In this document: piece by piece, positions 35,361 to 44,053 of the stretch
How the letters are laid out: each line of letters opens with the position of its first letter
Position numbering within the stretch: the stretch's first letter is position 1
Assembly: GCF_002803085.1 (NCBI RefSeq)
Contig: NZ_NNBJ01000006.1
Coordinates: 1-64,000 of the forward strand
Direction of reading: 5' to 3'
DNA: 64,000 nt
Source of the DNA: Streptomyces sp. CB01201
GTDB lineage: Bacteria; Actinomycetota; Actinomycetes; Streptomycetales; Streptomycetaceae
Notes under the pieces: generated by a model
Databases searched by the model: none
The model's input: the letters and a program-made list of their open reading frames with translations, nothing else
Told to the model about the DNA's origin: nothing
Translations under genes and position numbers: made by a program

Positions 35361-37205
35361 CTAGGAGGCCTCGGCCGGGTCCATCCCGGCCAGCACCAGG
35401 GACAGCCGGCTCGTACCGCCCTCGACGAGCCGTACGGGCACGCCCCAGTCCTGCTGGTGCATGTGGCAGGCCGGGTACTCGTTGGCCCCCGCGGCGGAGC
35501 CGCTATGTGACGCAGTGTCGTCGCAGGAGGCGGCCATCGCCGACACATGCAGTACGCCCTCGGTGACCTCGGGGTTCAGGGCGAGCTCGCGCGCGAGGTC
35601 GGTGCCCGTGCCCTCACCCGTGAGCAGCAGCTCGGGCGGCGTCGAGGAGACGAGCAGCCGGGTGGAGGGCCCGTAGCGGGTGTCCAGCTTCTGACCGGCC
35701 GGCGCCTGGAACACCACGTCCAACTGGAGCCTGCCCGGCGCGACTTCGGTGGCCGCACGCTGGGTGCGGTGCGCCACCGACTCGACTCGTACCGCCTCCT
35801 CGGGCAGCCTCAGCCGGGTCAGCCGGTGCCGCGCCGACTCGACGACGACGATGTCGTCCCCGACCAGGACCGCGTCGCTCGGCTCCCTCAAGTCCGTTGC
35901 CAGCGTGGTGACTTGACCCGTCGCCGGGTCGTAGCGGCGCAGCGCGTGGTTGTACGTGTCGGACACGGCGACCGAGCCGTCCGGCAGCGCGGTCACGCCG
36001 AGGGGGTGCTGGAGCAGCGCCTGGGCGGCGTCCCCGTCGCGGTGCCCGAAGTCGAAGAGGCCGGTGCCGACGGCGGTGTGCACCGCGCCCTCGGGATCGA
36101 CGTAGCGCAGCGCCGAGGTCTCCGAGTCGGCGACCCAGAGCCGGTCCTCGGTGGCCGCGAGCCCGGACGGCTGCGCGAACCAGGCCTCGTCACCCGGCCC
36201 GTCGACGAGCCCCTCGTTGGTGGTGCCGGCCGCGACCTCGACGGTCTCCGTCTCCGGGTCGTACGTCCACAGCTGGTGCACCCCGGCCATGGCGATCCAC
36301 ACCTTGCCCCGCCACCAGGCCACGTCCCACGGCGAGGAGAGGTCGACGTCGAGGGCGGGCCCGGAGGTGGGCTGCCCCTGCCACCACTGCCTGCCGGTGC
36401 CGGCAAGCAGCTCGATCTCGCCGGTCGCCGGGTCGAAGGTGCGCAGCGCGTGGTGCACGGTGTCGGCGAGGACGACCTTGCCGTCCGGGAGCAGCGCGAG
36501 TCCCTGCGGCTCCTTGAACTGCCCGTCCCCGCCGATCCGGCGCACCACGCCCTCGCCGTCCGGGCCGAGCTCGACCAGCTGGTGGCGGGTGGTGTCGGAC
36601 ACCAGGAGGTTCCCGCTCGGCAGCGCGATCGCCTTGCCCGGGAAGCGCAGGTCGGTGGCGACGGGCTCCGGCGCCACATAGGGGCCGTCGCCGCGCCGCA
36701 GCGTGCCCTTGGCGCCGTGCTCGGCCTCCAGCTCCTCGACGAGCCGCTCAATGGCGTGAGCATGCCCCTCACCGGCGTGCTGGGCGACGACATACCCCTC
36801 GGGGTCGATCACCACGAGCGTGGGCCAGGCCCGCACCGCGTACTGCTTCCAGGTCGCCAGCTCGGGGTCGTCGAGCACCGGGTGCTCCACCCCGTACCGC
36901 TCGACGGCGTCGACCACGGCCTGGTGCTCGGCCTCGTGCACGAACTTCGGCGAGTGCACGCCGACGATCACGACGGTGTCCCGGTGCTTCTCCTCCAGCT
37001 CGCGCAGCTCGTCGAGGACGTGGAGGCAGTTGATGCAGCAGAACGTCCAGAAGTCGAGGATGACGATCCGCCCGCGCAGCTCGGCGAGGCTCAGCTCCTT
37101 CCCTCCGGTGTTCAGCCAGCCACCCTTGCCGATCAGCTCGGGGGCACGGACACGGGCACGGCGGGGGGCGGGCGCGGGGGTGGGCGCCGGGGCTGCGTCG
37201 TTCAT
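35361..37205 (-). CDS. thioredoxin-domain/NHL-repeat protein
   Basis: The 614-residue protein has a TlpA-like thioredoxin domain (residues ~25-170). Its active site FWTFCCINCLHVLDEL contains the CxxC pair Cys57 and Cys60, preceded by Cys56, and AWPTLVVIDPEGYVV holds the cis-Pro. An NHL beta-propeller follows (~185-480; LPSGNLLVSDTTRHQLVELG, LLPDGKVVLADTVHHALRTF, LPDGSVAVSDTYNHALRRYD). The rest is a beta-rich C-terminal part with a late Cys-His patch (ASCDDTASHSG, YPACHMHQQD). It has no signal peptide, so it appears cytoplasmic. This is the layout of NHL-repeat-containing protein 2, a redox protein of unclear substrate. Confidence 0.92.
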   Translation of the reverse strand: MNDAAPAPTPAPAPRRARVRAPELIGKGGWLNTGGKELSLAELRGRIVILDFWTFCCINCLHVLDELRELEEKHRDTVVIVGVHSPKFVHEAEHQAVVDAVERYGVEHPVLDDPELATWKQYAVRAWPTLVVIDPEGYVVAQHAGEGHAHAIERLVEELEAEHGAKGTLRRGDGPYVAPEPVATDLRFPGKAIALPSGNLLVSDTTRHQLVELGPDGEGVVRRIGGDGQFKEPQGLALLPDGKVVLADTVHHALRTFDPATGEIELLAGTGRQWWQGQPTSGPALDVDLSSPWDVAWWRGKVWIAMAGVHQLWTYDPETETVEVAAGTTNEGLVDGPGDEAWFAQPSGLAATEDRLWVADSETSALRYVDPEGAVHTAVGTGLFDFGHRDGDAAQALLQHPLGVTALPDGSVAVSDTYNHALRRYDPATGQVTTLATDLREPSDAVLVGDDIVVVESARHRLTRLRLPEEAVRVESVAHRTQRAATEVAPGRLQLDVVFQAPAGQKLDTRYGPSTRLLVSSTPPELLLTGEGTGTDLARELALNPEVTEGVLHVSAMAASCDDTASHSGSAAGANEYPACHMHQQDWGVPVRLVEGGTSRLSLVLAGMDPAEAS

Positions 37206-37282
37206 GCTTCAAGCTTGCCATCCCGGTATGAACACCCTGTGTCGCCGTTCGGCGGGGCCGTGGGGCGGGCAGGTGTGTAGCC

Positions 37283-37777
37283 ATGAAATACCTCGTGCGG
37301 GACAAGATCTTCGCCATCGGCGACGACTACTGGATCGAGACCGAGGACGGCCGCCAGGCGTTCCTCGCCGACGGCAAGGCGCTGCGGCTGCGCGACACCC
37401 TGGAGCTGAAGGACCCGGCCGGACGGGTCCTGATCACGCTGCGGGAGAAGATGTTCAGCCTGCGGGACGCGATGACCATCGAGCGGGACGACCAGGCGCT
37501 CGCGACGGTCCGCCGCAAACGCCTCTCGCTGCTGCGCAACCACTACCGGGTCCGGCTGGTGGAGGGCACGGAGCTCGACGTCACGGGCCGGATCCTGGAC
37601 CGCGAGTTCACCGTCGAGTACGACGGCGAACTCCTGGCCCATGTCTCGCGCAAGTGGTTCCGGGTCCGCGAGACGTACGCGGTGAACGTGGTGCGGGAGG
37701 ACGCGGATGTGGCGCTGCTGATCGCGGTGGTGATCTGCGTGATCCGCATGGACGAGAAGGACCGCGACGACGACTGA
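37283..37777 (+). CDS. LURP-one-related family protein
   Basis: The 164-residue product fits the LURP-one/Tubby-like beta-barrel family: MKYLVRDKIFAIGDDYWIE, LRDTLELKDPAGRVLITLRE, MTIERDDQALATVRRKRLS and the hydrophobic C-terminal helix VALLIAVVICVIRMDEKDR. Bacterial members (YxjI) are small cytoplasmic or membrane-associated proteins of unknown function, structurally related to phospholipid scramblases. It is divergent from the thioredoxin-NHL gene across 77 bases. Confidence 0.92.
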   Translation: MKYLVRDKIFAIGDDYWIETEDGRQAFLADGKALRLRDTLELKDPAGRVLITLREKMFSLRDAMTIERDDQALATVRRKRLSLLRNHYRVRLVEGTELDVTGRILDREFTVEYDGELLAHVSRKWFRVRETYAVNVVREDADVALLIAVVICVIRMDEKDRDDD

Positions 37778-37852
37778 CCCCCGGGGCTCTGCCCCCAGAC
37801 CCCCATGCCGGGCTGAAATGCCCGATGCCGACCAGCACCGCCGAATCCTTCA

Positions 37853-37990
37853 GGGGCGCGAGGAACTGCGCGACCAGCCACCCACGGCCCGCAGCCGAAA
37901 ACGGGTTTTTGGGGGCGCGGGGAACTGCGCGACCAGGCACCCACGGACCGAGGACGAAAACGGGGTGAAGGGGCGCGGGGAACTGCGCGA
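37853..37990 (+). repeat. tandem ~59-bp repeat built on GCGCGGGGAACTGCGCGA
   Basis: Units start at 37853, 37912 and 37970. Each opens with GGGGCGCG(A/G)GGAACTGCGCG, followed in the first two by ACCAGxCACCCACGGxCCG and a GAAAACGGG block. They fill most of the 258-base gap between convergent genes. A fourth copy of the core lies at 24470-24491. Confidence 0.85.
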
Positions 37991-38035
37991 ACGGCCGCCA
38001 CGGGACCGCACCCGGGACCCGCACCCCCGGCGGAG

Positions 38036-38899
38036 CTACCGCTTGGGCGCTTCCAGGCCGAGGACCCTGTCCTTGAGGGCCGGGAAGACCTCCCGGGTCT
38101 CGGCCACCCGCGCCGGGTCGAGATCCACGGTCAGGACCTCCTCCCCCGGCCCCGCCTCGGCGAGCACCTCACCCCAGGGGTCGACGGCGATGCTGTGCCC
38201 CGCCTGCTCGACCCCCGCGTGCGTACCCCCCGTGCCGCAGGCCAGCACGTACGCCTGGTTCTCGACCGCCCGCGCCCGCGCGAGCAGCGTCCAGTGCGCG
38301 CGGCGCCGCTCGGGCCAGCCGGCCGGGATCACGAAGGCCTGCGCGCCCGCGTCGACCAGACCCCGGAACAGCTCAGGGAAGCGCAGGTCGTAGCAGGTGG
38401 CCAGGCCGAGCGTGAGGTCGGGCAGCGGGACGGTCACGAGCTGTGAACCCGCACCCATCAGCACCGCCTCGCCCTTGTCGAAGCCGAACCGGTGGATCTT
38501 CCGGTAGCTGTGCGCGAGTTCGCCGTCGGGCGAGAAGACGAGGGAGGTGTTGTAGAGCACCCCGTCCGCGCCCCGCTCCGGCACGGACCCGGCGTGCAGC
38601 CAGACCCCGGCCTCCCGGGCCGCCTCGGACATCTCCCGCACGGTGGCCCCGGCCGGCGCCCCGCCATCCGTGCCGGCCGGCAACCCGTCACCGGCCCCGG
38701 CCGGCGCCTCACCCGTCCCGGCCAGCGTCTCGGCCTCGTCCGCGAAGAGTTCGTAAGCGAACGCCCCCACCGTCCACAGCTCGGGGAGCACGACCAGATC
38801 GCTGCCGCGCTGCTCGCGAATCAGCGAACCCACGCGTCGGCGGCGGGAATTGATGGACTCGTCCGGGTTTACGTCGATCTGAATGAGCGAGGCGCGCAC
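38036..38899 (-). CDS. carbon-nitrogen hydrolase (nitrilase family, omega-amidase-like)
   Basis: The 287-residue enzyme has the nitrilase-family triad: Glu40 (LVVLPELW), Lys134 (SYRKIHRFGF) and Cys169 (LATCYDLRFPELFR). The Lys and Cys contexts resemble the Nit2/omega-amidase branch, which hydrolyses alpha-keto acid monoamides to ammonia and the acid. A Gly/Ala-rich insertion at ~61-86 (GTGEAPAGAGDGLPAGTDGG) is not part of the usual fold and looks like a species-specific loop expansion. The gene stands alone and is divergent from the gene at 39065. Confidence 0.9.
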   Translation of the reverse strand: MRASLIQIDVNPDESINSRRRRVGSLIREQRGSDLVVLPELWTVGAFAYELFADEAETLAGTGEAPAGAGDGLPAGTDGGAPAGATVREMSEAAREAGVWLHAGSVPERGADGVLYNTSLVFSPDGELAHSYRKIHRFGFDKGEAVLMGAGSQLVTVPLPDLTLGLATCYDLRFPELFRGLVDAGAQAFVIPAGWPERRRAHWTLLARARAVENQAYVLACGTGGTHAGVEQAGHSIAVDPWGEVLAEAGPGEEVLTVDLDPARVAETREVFPALKDRVLGLEAPKR

Positions 38900-39064
38900 G
38901 GTACCACCGTCCTGTCCTTCGAGCCGTCAGCACTATGGGAAACAGCCTACGATCGTCACACGAAAGCACTGCCGGGGTGCTGCCCGGCAGCGTAACTTAG
39001 CGACCAAGCCTCCCACGCAGTCCCGCAGTCCAGCCCGCGTACAAAAGAACCGCCGAGGGGTCCC

Positions 39065-39889
39065 GTGACCGTCCATCCCAGCCTTCAGACCTACGCCGAT
39101 GCCTGGACCCACTCCATCGAGGCGATATCCGAGCTGGTGATGCCGCTCGTCGAGGGTGAGTGGAACCGGGCGACACCCTGTCCCAACTGGTCGGTACGGG
39201 ACATCGTGTCGCACATCATCGGCATGGAGTGCGAGCAACTGGGCGATCCGAGGCCGATCCACACCCTGCCGCGGGACATCTTCCATGTGCAGACCGATCT
39301 CGCTCGCTATATGGAGATGCAAGTAGATGTGCGCCGGCACCATACGGCGCCGGAGATGACCTCCGAGCTGGAGTACACGATCATCCGCCGGGCGCGTCAG
39401 CTGCGCAACGAGAACCGCGACCCCGACACCAAGGTCCGCGCCCCCCTCGGCACCGAGCAGACCCTGGAACTCGCGCTGCGGATGCGGGCGTTCGATGTGT
39501 GGGTGCACGAGCAGGACCTGCGCTGGGCCCTCAACAAGCCGGGCAACCTGGACTCTCCGGGCGCGTACGTGGCCCGCGACATCCTGCTGCACACGCTGCC
39601 CCGCGTCGTGGCGAAGGACGCGGGCGCGCCGCCGAGCTCCGCGGTCGTCTTCGACATCCACGGGCCGGTGGAGTTCCTGCGGACGGTACGGGTCGACGCG
39701 GACGGGCGCGGCACGGTGGACGGCGCGCCCTCGCTGGGCCCGCTGGTCACCCTCGTCATGGACTGGGAGACGTTCGTGCGGCTCGCGTGCGGCCGGGTCC
39801 GCCCGCACGCGGTGGCCGACCGCATCAAGGCCGAGGGCGACCAGGCGCTGGCCGACGCCATCCTGCGGGAGTTCGCGGTCACTCCGTAG
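39065..39889 (+). CDS. maleylpyruvate isomerase-type, mycothiol-dependent family protein
   Basis: The 274-residue protein begins with a DinB/MDMPI four-helix domain: THSIEAISELVMPLVEGEWN, NRATPCPNWSVRDIVSHIIG, and later MRAFDVWVHEQDLRWALNKP, with a metal-binding His in the first motif and Glu/His/Asp candidates in the second. The C-terminal ~90 residues match the family's second domain. Members use mycothiol, the actinobacterial thiol, for isomerase or transferase reactions; the substrate here is unknown. The GTG at 39065 is preceded by CGAGGGG. Confidence 0.85.
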   Translation: MTVHPSLQTYADAWTHSIEAISELVMPLVEGEWNRATPCPNWSVRDIVSHIIGMECEQLGDPRPIHTLPRDIFHVQTDLARYMEMQVDVRRHHTAPEMTSELEYTIIRRARQLRNENRDPDTKVRAPLGTEQTLELALRMRAFDVWVHEQDLRWALNKPGNLDSPGAYVARDILLHTLPRVVAKDAGAPPSSAVVFDIHGPVEFLRTVRVDADGRGTVDGAPSLGPLVTLVMDWETFVRLACGRVRPHAVADRIKAEGDQALADAILREFAVTP

Positions 39890-39914
39890 CCCCGACGGGC
39901 CGCGGCGGCCCGCG

Positions 39915-41213
39915 CTACACCGGCACGTGCACCGCTTCCACCCTGCTGGCCACCAGGTGGTCCCGCTCGCGGCGCTGGGCCCGCGCCCGCAGCCGCAGGA
40001 TCTGTGCGAGGCCGAGGGCCTCCAGGAAGAACACCGACGAGAACGCGATCCGGTAGTTGTCCCCGGTCGCGTCGAGCAGCACACCCACCGCGAGCAGCGT
40101 CGTCATGGAGGCGATGAAGCCGCCCATGTTGGTGATGCCGGACGCGGTGCCCTGGCGTTCCGGCGGGTTGGCCGGGCGGGAGAAGTCGAAGCCGATCATC
40201 GAGGCGGGGCCGCACGCCCCGAGCACCAGGCAGAGTGTGACGAGCAGCCACATCGGCGCATGCGCGCCGGGGTAGGCGATGGTGGCGGCCCATAGGAGCG
40301 CGGTGGCTCCCACGGTGCCGAGCGCCAGCGGAAGCCGGGCCGCATGGTGGCGGGCGATGACCTGGCCGTACACCAGGCCCACAACCATGTTGGAGAGCAC
40401 CACCAGGGTCAGCAGTTCGCCGGCCGTGCCCCGGCTCAGCCCCTGCGCCTCGACGAGGAACGGCATCCCCCACAGCAGCAGGAACACCATGGCCGGGAAC
40501 TGCGTCGTGAAGTGCACCCACATCCCGAGCCGGGTGCCGGGCTCGCGCCACGACTCGGCGATCTGCCGGCGGACGAACGCGGCCCCGGCGTGGTGCGCGG
40601 GCGGCGGCTCGTGGCCCTCGGGGTGGTCGCGCAGGAAGAGCAGCACCAGGACCAGGACCACCACTCCGGCGAGCGAGCTGCCCGCGAAGGTCTGGGTCCA
40701 GCCGATGCCGTGCAGTGAGCGGGCGATGACGATGGTCGACACCAGGTTGCCGGCCATCCCGAACAGCGCGGCGACCTGCCCGATCATCGGGCCGTGCTTG
40801 GCGGGGAACCAGCGCGAGCCGAGCCGCAGCACGCTGATGAACGTCATCGCGTCACCGCAGCCGAGCAGCGCCCGGGAGCCGAGCGCGGTGGCGTACGAGG
40901 GTGACAGGGCGAAGCCGAGCTGTCCGACGGTGAACAGGACGGTCCCGAGGACCAGGACCTTCTTGGTGCCGAGCCGGTCGACCATGAGGCCGACGGGTAT
41001 CTGCATCCCCGCGTACACGAGCAGCTGGAGTATGGAGAAGGTGGACAGGGCCGAGGCGTTGACGTGGAAGCGCTCGGCGGCGTCCAGTCCGGCGACCCCG
41101 AGCGAGGTGCGGAAGATGACGGCGACGAAGTAGACGCCGACGCCTATGCTCCACACGAACGCGGCCCGGCGCCCGCCCAGCGGCCGTGGTGCGGGCAGTG
41201 CGGCAGAACTCAT
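39915..41213 (-). CDS. MFS transporter
   Basis: The 432-residue membrane protein has about twelve helices and the major facilitator motif GLMVDRLGTKKVLVLGTVLF in the loop after helix 2. Other segments include FVWSIGVGVYFVAVIFRTSL and TLFTVGQ-type helices, RLPLALGTVGATALLWAATI and ITNMGGFIASMTTLLAVGVL. The ATG at 41213 overlaps the stop of the GntR gene (ATGA) and is preceded by AGGGGGG. The open frame continues far upstream to 42695, but that part crosses the GntR and other genes and is not coding. GntR coupling suggests substrate-induced uptake of a small acid, which is inferred. Confidence 0.92.
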   Translation of the reverse strand: MSSAALPAPRPLGGRRAAFVWSIGVGVYFVAVIFRTSLGVAGLDAAERFHVNASALSTFSILQLLVYAGMQIPVGLMVDRLGTKKVLVLGTVLFTVGQLGFALSPSYATALGSRALLGCGDAMTFISVLRLGSRWFPAKHGPMIGQVAALFGMAGNLVSTIVIARSLHGIGWTQTFAGSSLAGVVVLVLVLLFLRDHPEGHEPPPAHHAGAAFVRRQIAESWREPGTRLGMWVHFTTQFPAMVFLLLWGMPFLVEAQGLSRGTAGELLTLVVLSNMVVGLVYGQVIARHHAARLPLALGTVGATALLWAATIAYPGAHAPMWLLVTLCLVLGACGPASMIGFDFSRPANPPERQGTASGITNMGGFIASMTTLLAVGVLLDATGDNYRIAFSSVFFLEALGLAQILRLRARAQRRERDHLVASRVEAVHVPV

Positions 41214-41872
41214 CGGTCGTCCCCCCTGACCAGAACCTTGACCCAGCTGAGGTGCTGGCGCACACAGTGCGCGGCGCGCTCGCCGTCGCCGGCCCTGATC
41301 GCCTCCAGCATCTCCTCGTGTTCGGCGATGTTCTTGGCGATGCGGTCCGGCTGGGCGTGCATGACGGCGACCCCCATGCGCAGCTGGCGGTCCCGCATCT
41401 GGTCGTAGAGCCGGGCCAGGATCTCGTTCCCGGCGTTGCGCACGATCTCGGCGTGGAAACAGCGGTCGCTGACGGCGACGGCGGCCAGGTCTCCGGAGGC
41501 GGCGTGCGCCTTCTGCTCGGCGAGCAGCTCCTGGAGGCGCCCGATCAGCCGCTCCGGCGCGGGGACCGCCCTGCGTACCGCGAACTCCTCGACCAGCAGC
41601 CGGGTTTCGACGACATCGGCGGTCTCCTGCGCGGAGACGGCGAGCACCAGCGCGCCCTTCTTCGGGTAGAGCTTGATCAGCCCTTCCACTTCGAGCTTGA
41701 GCAGCGCCTCGCGCACCGGTGTCCGCGACACCCCGACCGCCTCGGCGAGCTCGCCCTCGGTGAGCAGCGTGCCGCCCTCGTAGTGGCGGTCCAGCACGGC
41801 TTGCTTGACGTGCATGTAGACGCGGTCGGCGGCGGGCGGCTGCTTGGTGGCGGGAGCCGGGGCGGGAGGCAT
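41210..41872 (-). CDS. GntR-family regulator (FCD type)
   Basis: The 220-residue regulator has a winged-helix GntR domain (ADRVYMHVKQAVLDRHYEGG, LLTEGELAEAVGVSRTPVRE, ALLKLEVEGLIKLYPKKGAL). An all-helical FCD effector domain follows (VVETRLLVEEFAVRRAVPAP, FHAEIVRNAGNEILARLYDQ, EHEEMLEAIRAGDGERA). FCD regulators usually sense carboxylic acids. It is translationally coupled to the MFS transporter and probably controls it. The ATG at 41872 is preferred; an in-frame ATG at 41902 lacks a ribosome-binding site. The sequence TGTATCTATCC just upstream could be part of an autoregulatory operator. Confidence 0.92.
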   Translation of the reverse strand: MPPAPAPATKQPPAADRVYMHVKQAVLDRHYEGGTLLTEGELAEAVGVSRTPVREALLKLEVEGLIKLYPKKGALVLAVSAQETADVVETRLLVEEFAVRRAVPAPERLIGRLQELLAEQKAHAASGDLAAVAVSDRCFHAEIVRNAGNEILARLYDQMRDRQLRMGVAVMHAQPDRIAKNIAEHEEMLEAIRAGDGERAAHCVRQHLSWVKVLVRGDDR

Positions 41873-41934
41873 GCGCACAGGATAGATACAACAGGGGTGC
41901 ATCAGAAAGCGCCGTCCGGATCGCGGGACGGCGT

Positions 41935-42441
41935 CTACCTGGCGGCGGCCTTCCGGCAGTTCTCGGCCGGCCGGGGGAAGTCCTGCACCTGGTACGGGGC
42001 CTGCGCGCCGCCCTCGACCTTGGTCCGCAGCCGGGGTGCGGGCCCGTACGGGGTGAGAATCTCGGCGCTGATGCCGGCGGACGCGGGCAGCGCGGGGTGA
42101 CTGCGGTCGAGCCTGCCGAGACTCGGGATCGGATGGCCGGGGCCGTCCTCGAAGGTGACCTCGGGGCCGGACGGGCCGAAGATGAGCCGCGCGGTGACAC
42201 CGGCACCGATGGAGACTTCGCGGGAGGCGGTGCACGTCGTCGCGGAGGGCGCGGGGGACACGGGCGCCGGGCGCAGGGTCGACACCGGGGCCACGGACGA
42301 CGCGGGGGCCATGGACGACGCCGGGGCCATGGTGGACGCGGCAGACACGGGCGGGCGCGCGGTGGCCGGGTCGAGCAGGGCTCCGGCCAGGGCGACCCCG
42401 GCGAGTGCCGCGCCGATCGGGACACGGGCGTACATCCGCAT
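41935..42441 (-). CDS. secreted hypothetical protein, 168 aa
   Basis: The ATG at 42441 follows GAGGGAGCAGC. The N-terminal ~28 residues are a signal peptide (MRMYARVPIGAALAGVALAG, cleavage near ATA-RPP). A short Ser/Ala/Pro repeat (STMAPASSMAPASSVAPVST) and a ~100-residue domain follow, with one Cys pair (ATTCTASREVS ... AENCRKAAAR). I do not recognise a family. It lies upstream of the GntR gene on the same strand, separated by 62 bases. Confidence 0.7.
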   Translation of the reverse strand: MRMYARVPIGAALAGVALAGALLDPATARPPVSAASTMAPASSMAPASSVAPVSTLRPAPVSPAPSATTCTASREVSIGAGVTARLIFGPSGPEVTFEDGPGHPIPSLGRLDRSHPALPASAGISAEILTPYGPAPRLRTKVEGGAQAPYQVQDFPRPAENCRKAAAR

Positions 42442-42558
42442 GCGCTGCTCCCTCGGCCCGGCCTGCCCCCTGCCTTCACTCTCGGCCCGGGCCGAGGCCC
42501 TGTCCACCGGGACCGGGCGCCGGTTGCTCCTCCGCCCGGCCCGGGGTGGGACCCCGGG

Positions 42559-42606
42559 CCTGCCTCGGCCCCCGGCGCGAGAACACGCGCCGGGGGCCGA
42601 GGCAGG
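42559..42606 (-). terminator. terminator of the first bkd operon
   Basis: A perfect 21-bp stem (42559-42579 with 42586-42606) closes on a 6-base loop, 7 bases past the stop of the E2 gene on the minus strand. It is the longest perfect hairpin I noticed in the window. Confidence 0.9.
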
Positions 42607-42612
42607 GACTCG

Positions 42613-44043
42613 TCAGGCCCAGGTGATGAGCCGCTTCGGCTGTTCCAGGATCGCCGCCACATCGGCGAGGACCTTCGAGCCGAGCTCGCCGTCAACCAGG
42701 CGGTGGTCGAAGGAGAGCGCGAGCGTGGTGACCTGGCGCGGCTTGACCTTGCCCTTGTGGACCCAGGGCTGGAGCTTGATCGCGCCGATCGCGAGGATCG
42801 CGGACTCGCCCGGGTTCAGGATCGGGGTGCCGGTGTCCACGCCGAACACGCCGACGTTGGTGATGGTCACCGTGCCGCCCGACATCGCCGCGGGCGACGT
42901 CTTGCCCTCACGCGCCGTCGACACCAACTCGCCCAGCGACTGGGCGAGTTGGGGCAGGGTCTTGTCGTGGGCATCCTTGATGTTCGGGACGATCAGACCG
43001 CGCGGGGTCGCCGCCGCGATGCCCAGGTTCACATAGTGCTTGAGCACGATCTCCTGGTTCGCCTCGTCCCACGAGGCGTTGACGTCCGGGTTGCGCTTGA
43101 TCGCCACGAGCAGCGCCTTGGCGATCAGGAGCAGCGGGTTGACCCGCAGGCCCGCCATCTCCTTGTCGGACTTGAGCTCTTCGACCAGCTTCATCGTCCG
43201 GGTCACATCGACCGTCACGAACTCCGTGACGTGCGGCGCCGTGAACGCCGAGCCGATCATGGCCTGCGCGGTCGCCTTGCGTACCCCCTTGACGGGAATG
43301 CGCGTCTCGCGGGCGTCCCCCTGAACGGGCGCCGCCGGAGCGGGAGTTGTTTCACGTGAAACGGGGGCGTCCTCGACGACCGGAGCCACCGCCGCGTGGA
43401 CGTCCTCGCGGGTGACGATCCCGTCGGGGCCGGTCGGCACCACGGTGGCGAGGTCGATGCCGAGGTCCTTGGCGAGCTTGCGGACCGGCGGCTTGGCGAG
43501 CGGCCGGGCCGGTGCGGGCAGCTGCCCGTTCAGCTCGGTCTGCACGGCACGCAGCGCCTCGGCCGGGGCCTGCTCGGGGACCTGGGCGCCGCCCTTGCGC
43601 GGGCGGCGCTTGGTCGAGGCCTCGGAGACCCCGTAGCCGACGAGGACGGGCTGGCGGCCCTTGGGCGCCTCGTCCTCGGCGGACGAGGCGGGCGCGACGG
43701 ACTCGGCGGGCGCGGTGACCGCAGCGGGCGCGGTGGCCTCCGCGGCCTCGGCGGGCGGGGCGTCGTTCCCGCTGCCGGGGGCCACGTCGATGGTGATGAT
43801 GGACGTACCCACGTCCACCGTCACGCCCTCGTCGAAGTTCAGCTTGTGCACCACACCGTCGTAGGGGATGGGCAGTTCGACGGCCGCCTTGGCGGTCTCG
43901 ACCTCACACACCACCTGGCCGTCGGTCACGGTGTCGCCGGGCTGGACGTACCACTTGAGGATCTCCGCCTCGGTGAGCCCCTCGCCGACGTCCGGCATCT
44001 TGAACTCGCGGTAGCGGGCTGCGTTCTCAGTCATTGTCGTCAC
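42613..44043 (-). CDS. bkdC: branched-chain 2-oxoacid dehydrogenase E2 (dihydrolipoyl acyltransferase)
   Basis: The ~476-residue E2 core forms the acyl-CoA product. It has an N-terminal lipoyl domain (EFKMPDVGEGLTEAEILKWY, lipoyl Lys52 in VETAKAAVELP) and an Ala/Pro linker. A peripheral-subunit-binding domain (VRKLAKDLGIDLATVVPTGP) and the catalytic domain follow, with NVGVFGVDTGTPILNPGESA and the active-site LSFDHRLVDGELGSKVL. A second linker contains the peptide VSRET, which encodes a parS site. The start is uncertain: GTG at 44043 has the best spacing from GAGGGA; ATGs at 44049 and 44034 are alternatives. It is the last gene of an E1 alpha-E1 beta-E2 operon; E3 is shared and absent here. 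Confidence 0.93.
   Translation of the reverse strand: MTTMTENAARYREFKMPDVGEGLTEAEILKWYVQPGDTVTDGQVVCEVETAKAAVELPIPYDGVVHKLNFDEGVTVDVGTSIITIDVAPGSGNDAPPAEAAEATAPAAVTAPAESVAPASSAEDEAPKGRQPVLVGYGVSEASTKRRPRKGGAQVPEQAPAEALRAVQTELNGQLPAPARPLAKPPVRKLAKDLGIDLATVVPTGPDGIVTREDVHAAVAPVVEDAPVSRETTPAPAAPVQGDARETRIPVKGVRKATAQAMIGSAFTAPHVTEFVTVDVTRTMKLVEELKSDKEMAGLRVNPLLLIAKALLVAIKRNPDVNASWDEANQEIVLKHYVNLGIAAATPRGLIVPNIKDAHDKTLPQLAQSLGELVSTAREGKTSPAAMSGGTVTITNVGVFGVDTGTPILNPGESAILAIGAIKLQPWVHKGKVKPRQVTTLALSFDHRLVDGELGSKVLADVAAILEQPKRLITWA
43349..43362. other. parS: parS centromere site
   Basis: GTTTCACGTGAAAC is the exact palindromic Streptomyces parS sequence, the nucleation site for ParB. This copy lies inside bkdC and is read there as Val-Ser-Arg-Glu-Thr in a linker. 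Confidence 0.9.
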
Positions 44044-44053
44044 GACCATTCCC

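Noticed and set aside
37853..37990. CRISPR array
   Set aside because: Only two to three units, no unique spacers between short conserved repeats, no cas genes.
41214..42695. Upstream extension of the MFS frame to a 926-residue protein
   Set aside because: The extra part crosses the GntR and secreted-protein genes and is Arg/Pro-rich; the transporter starts at 41213 with its own ribosome-binding site.
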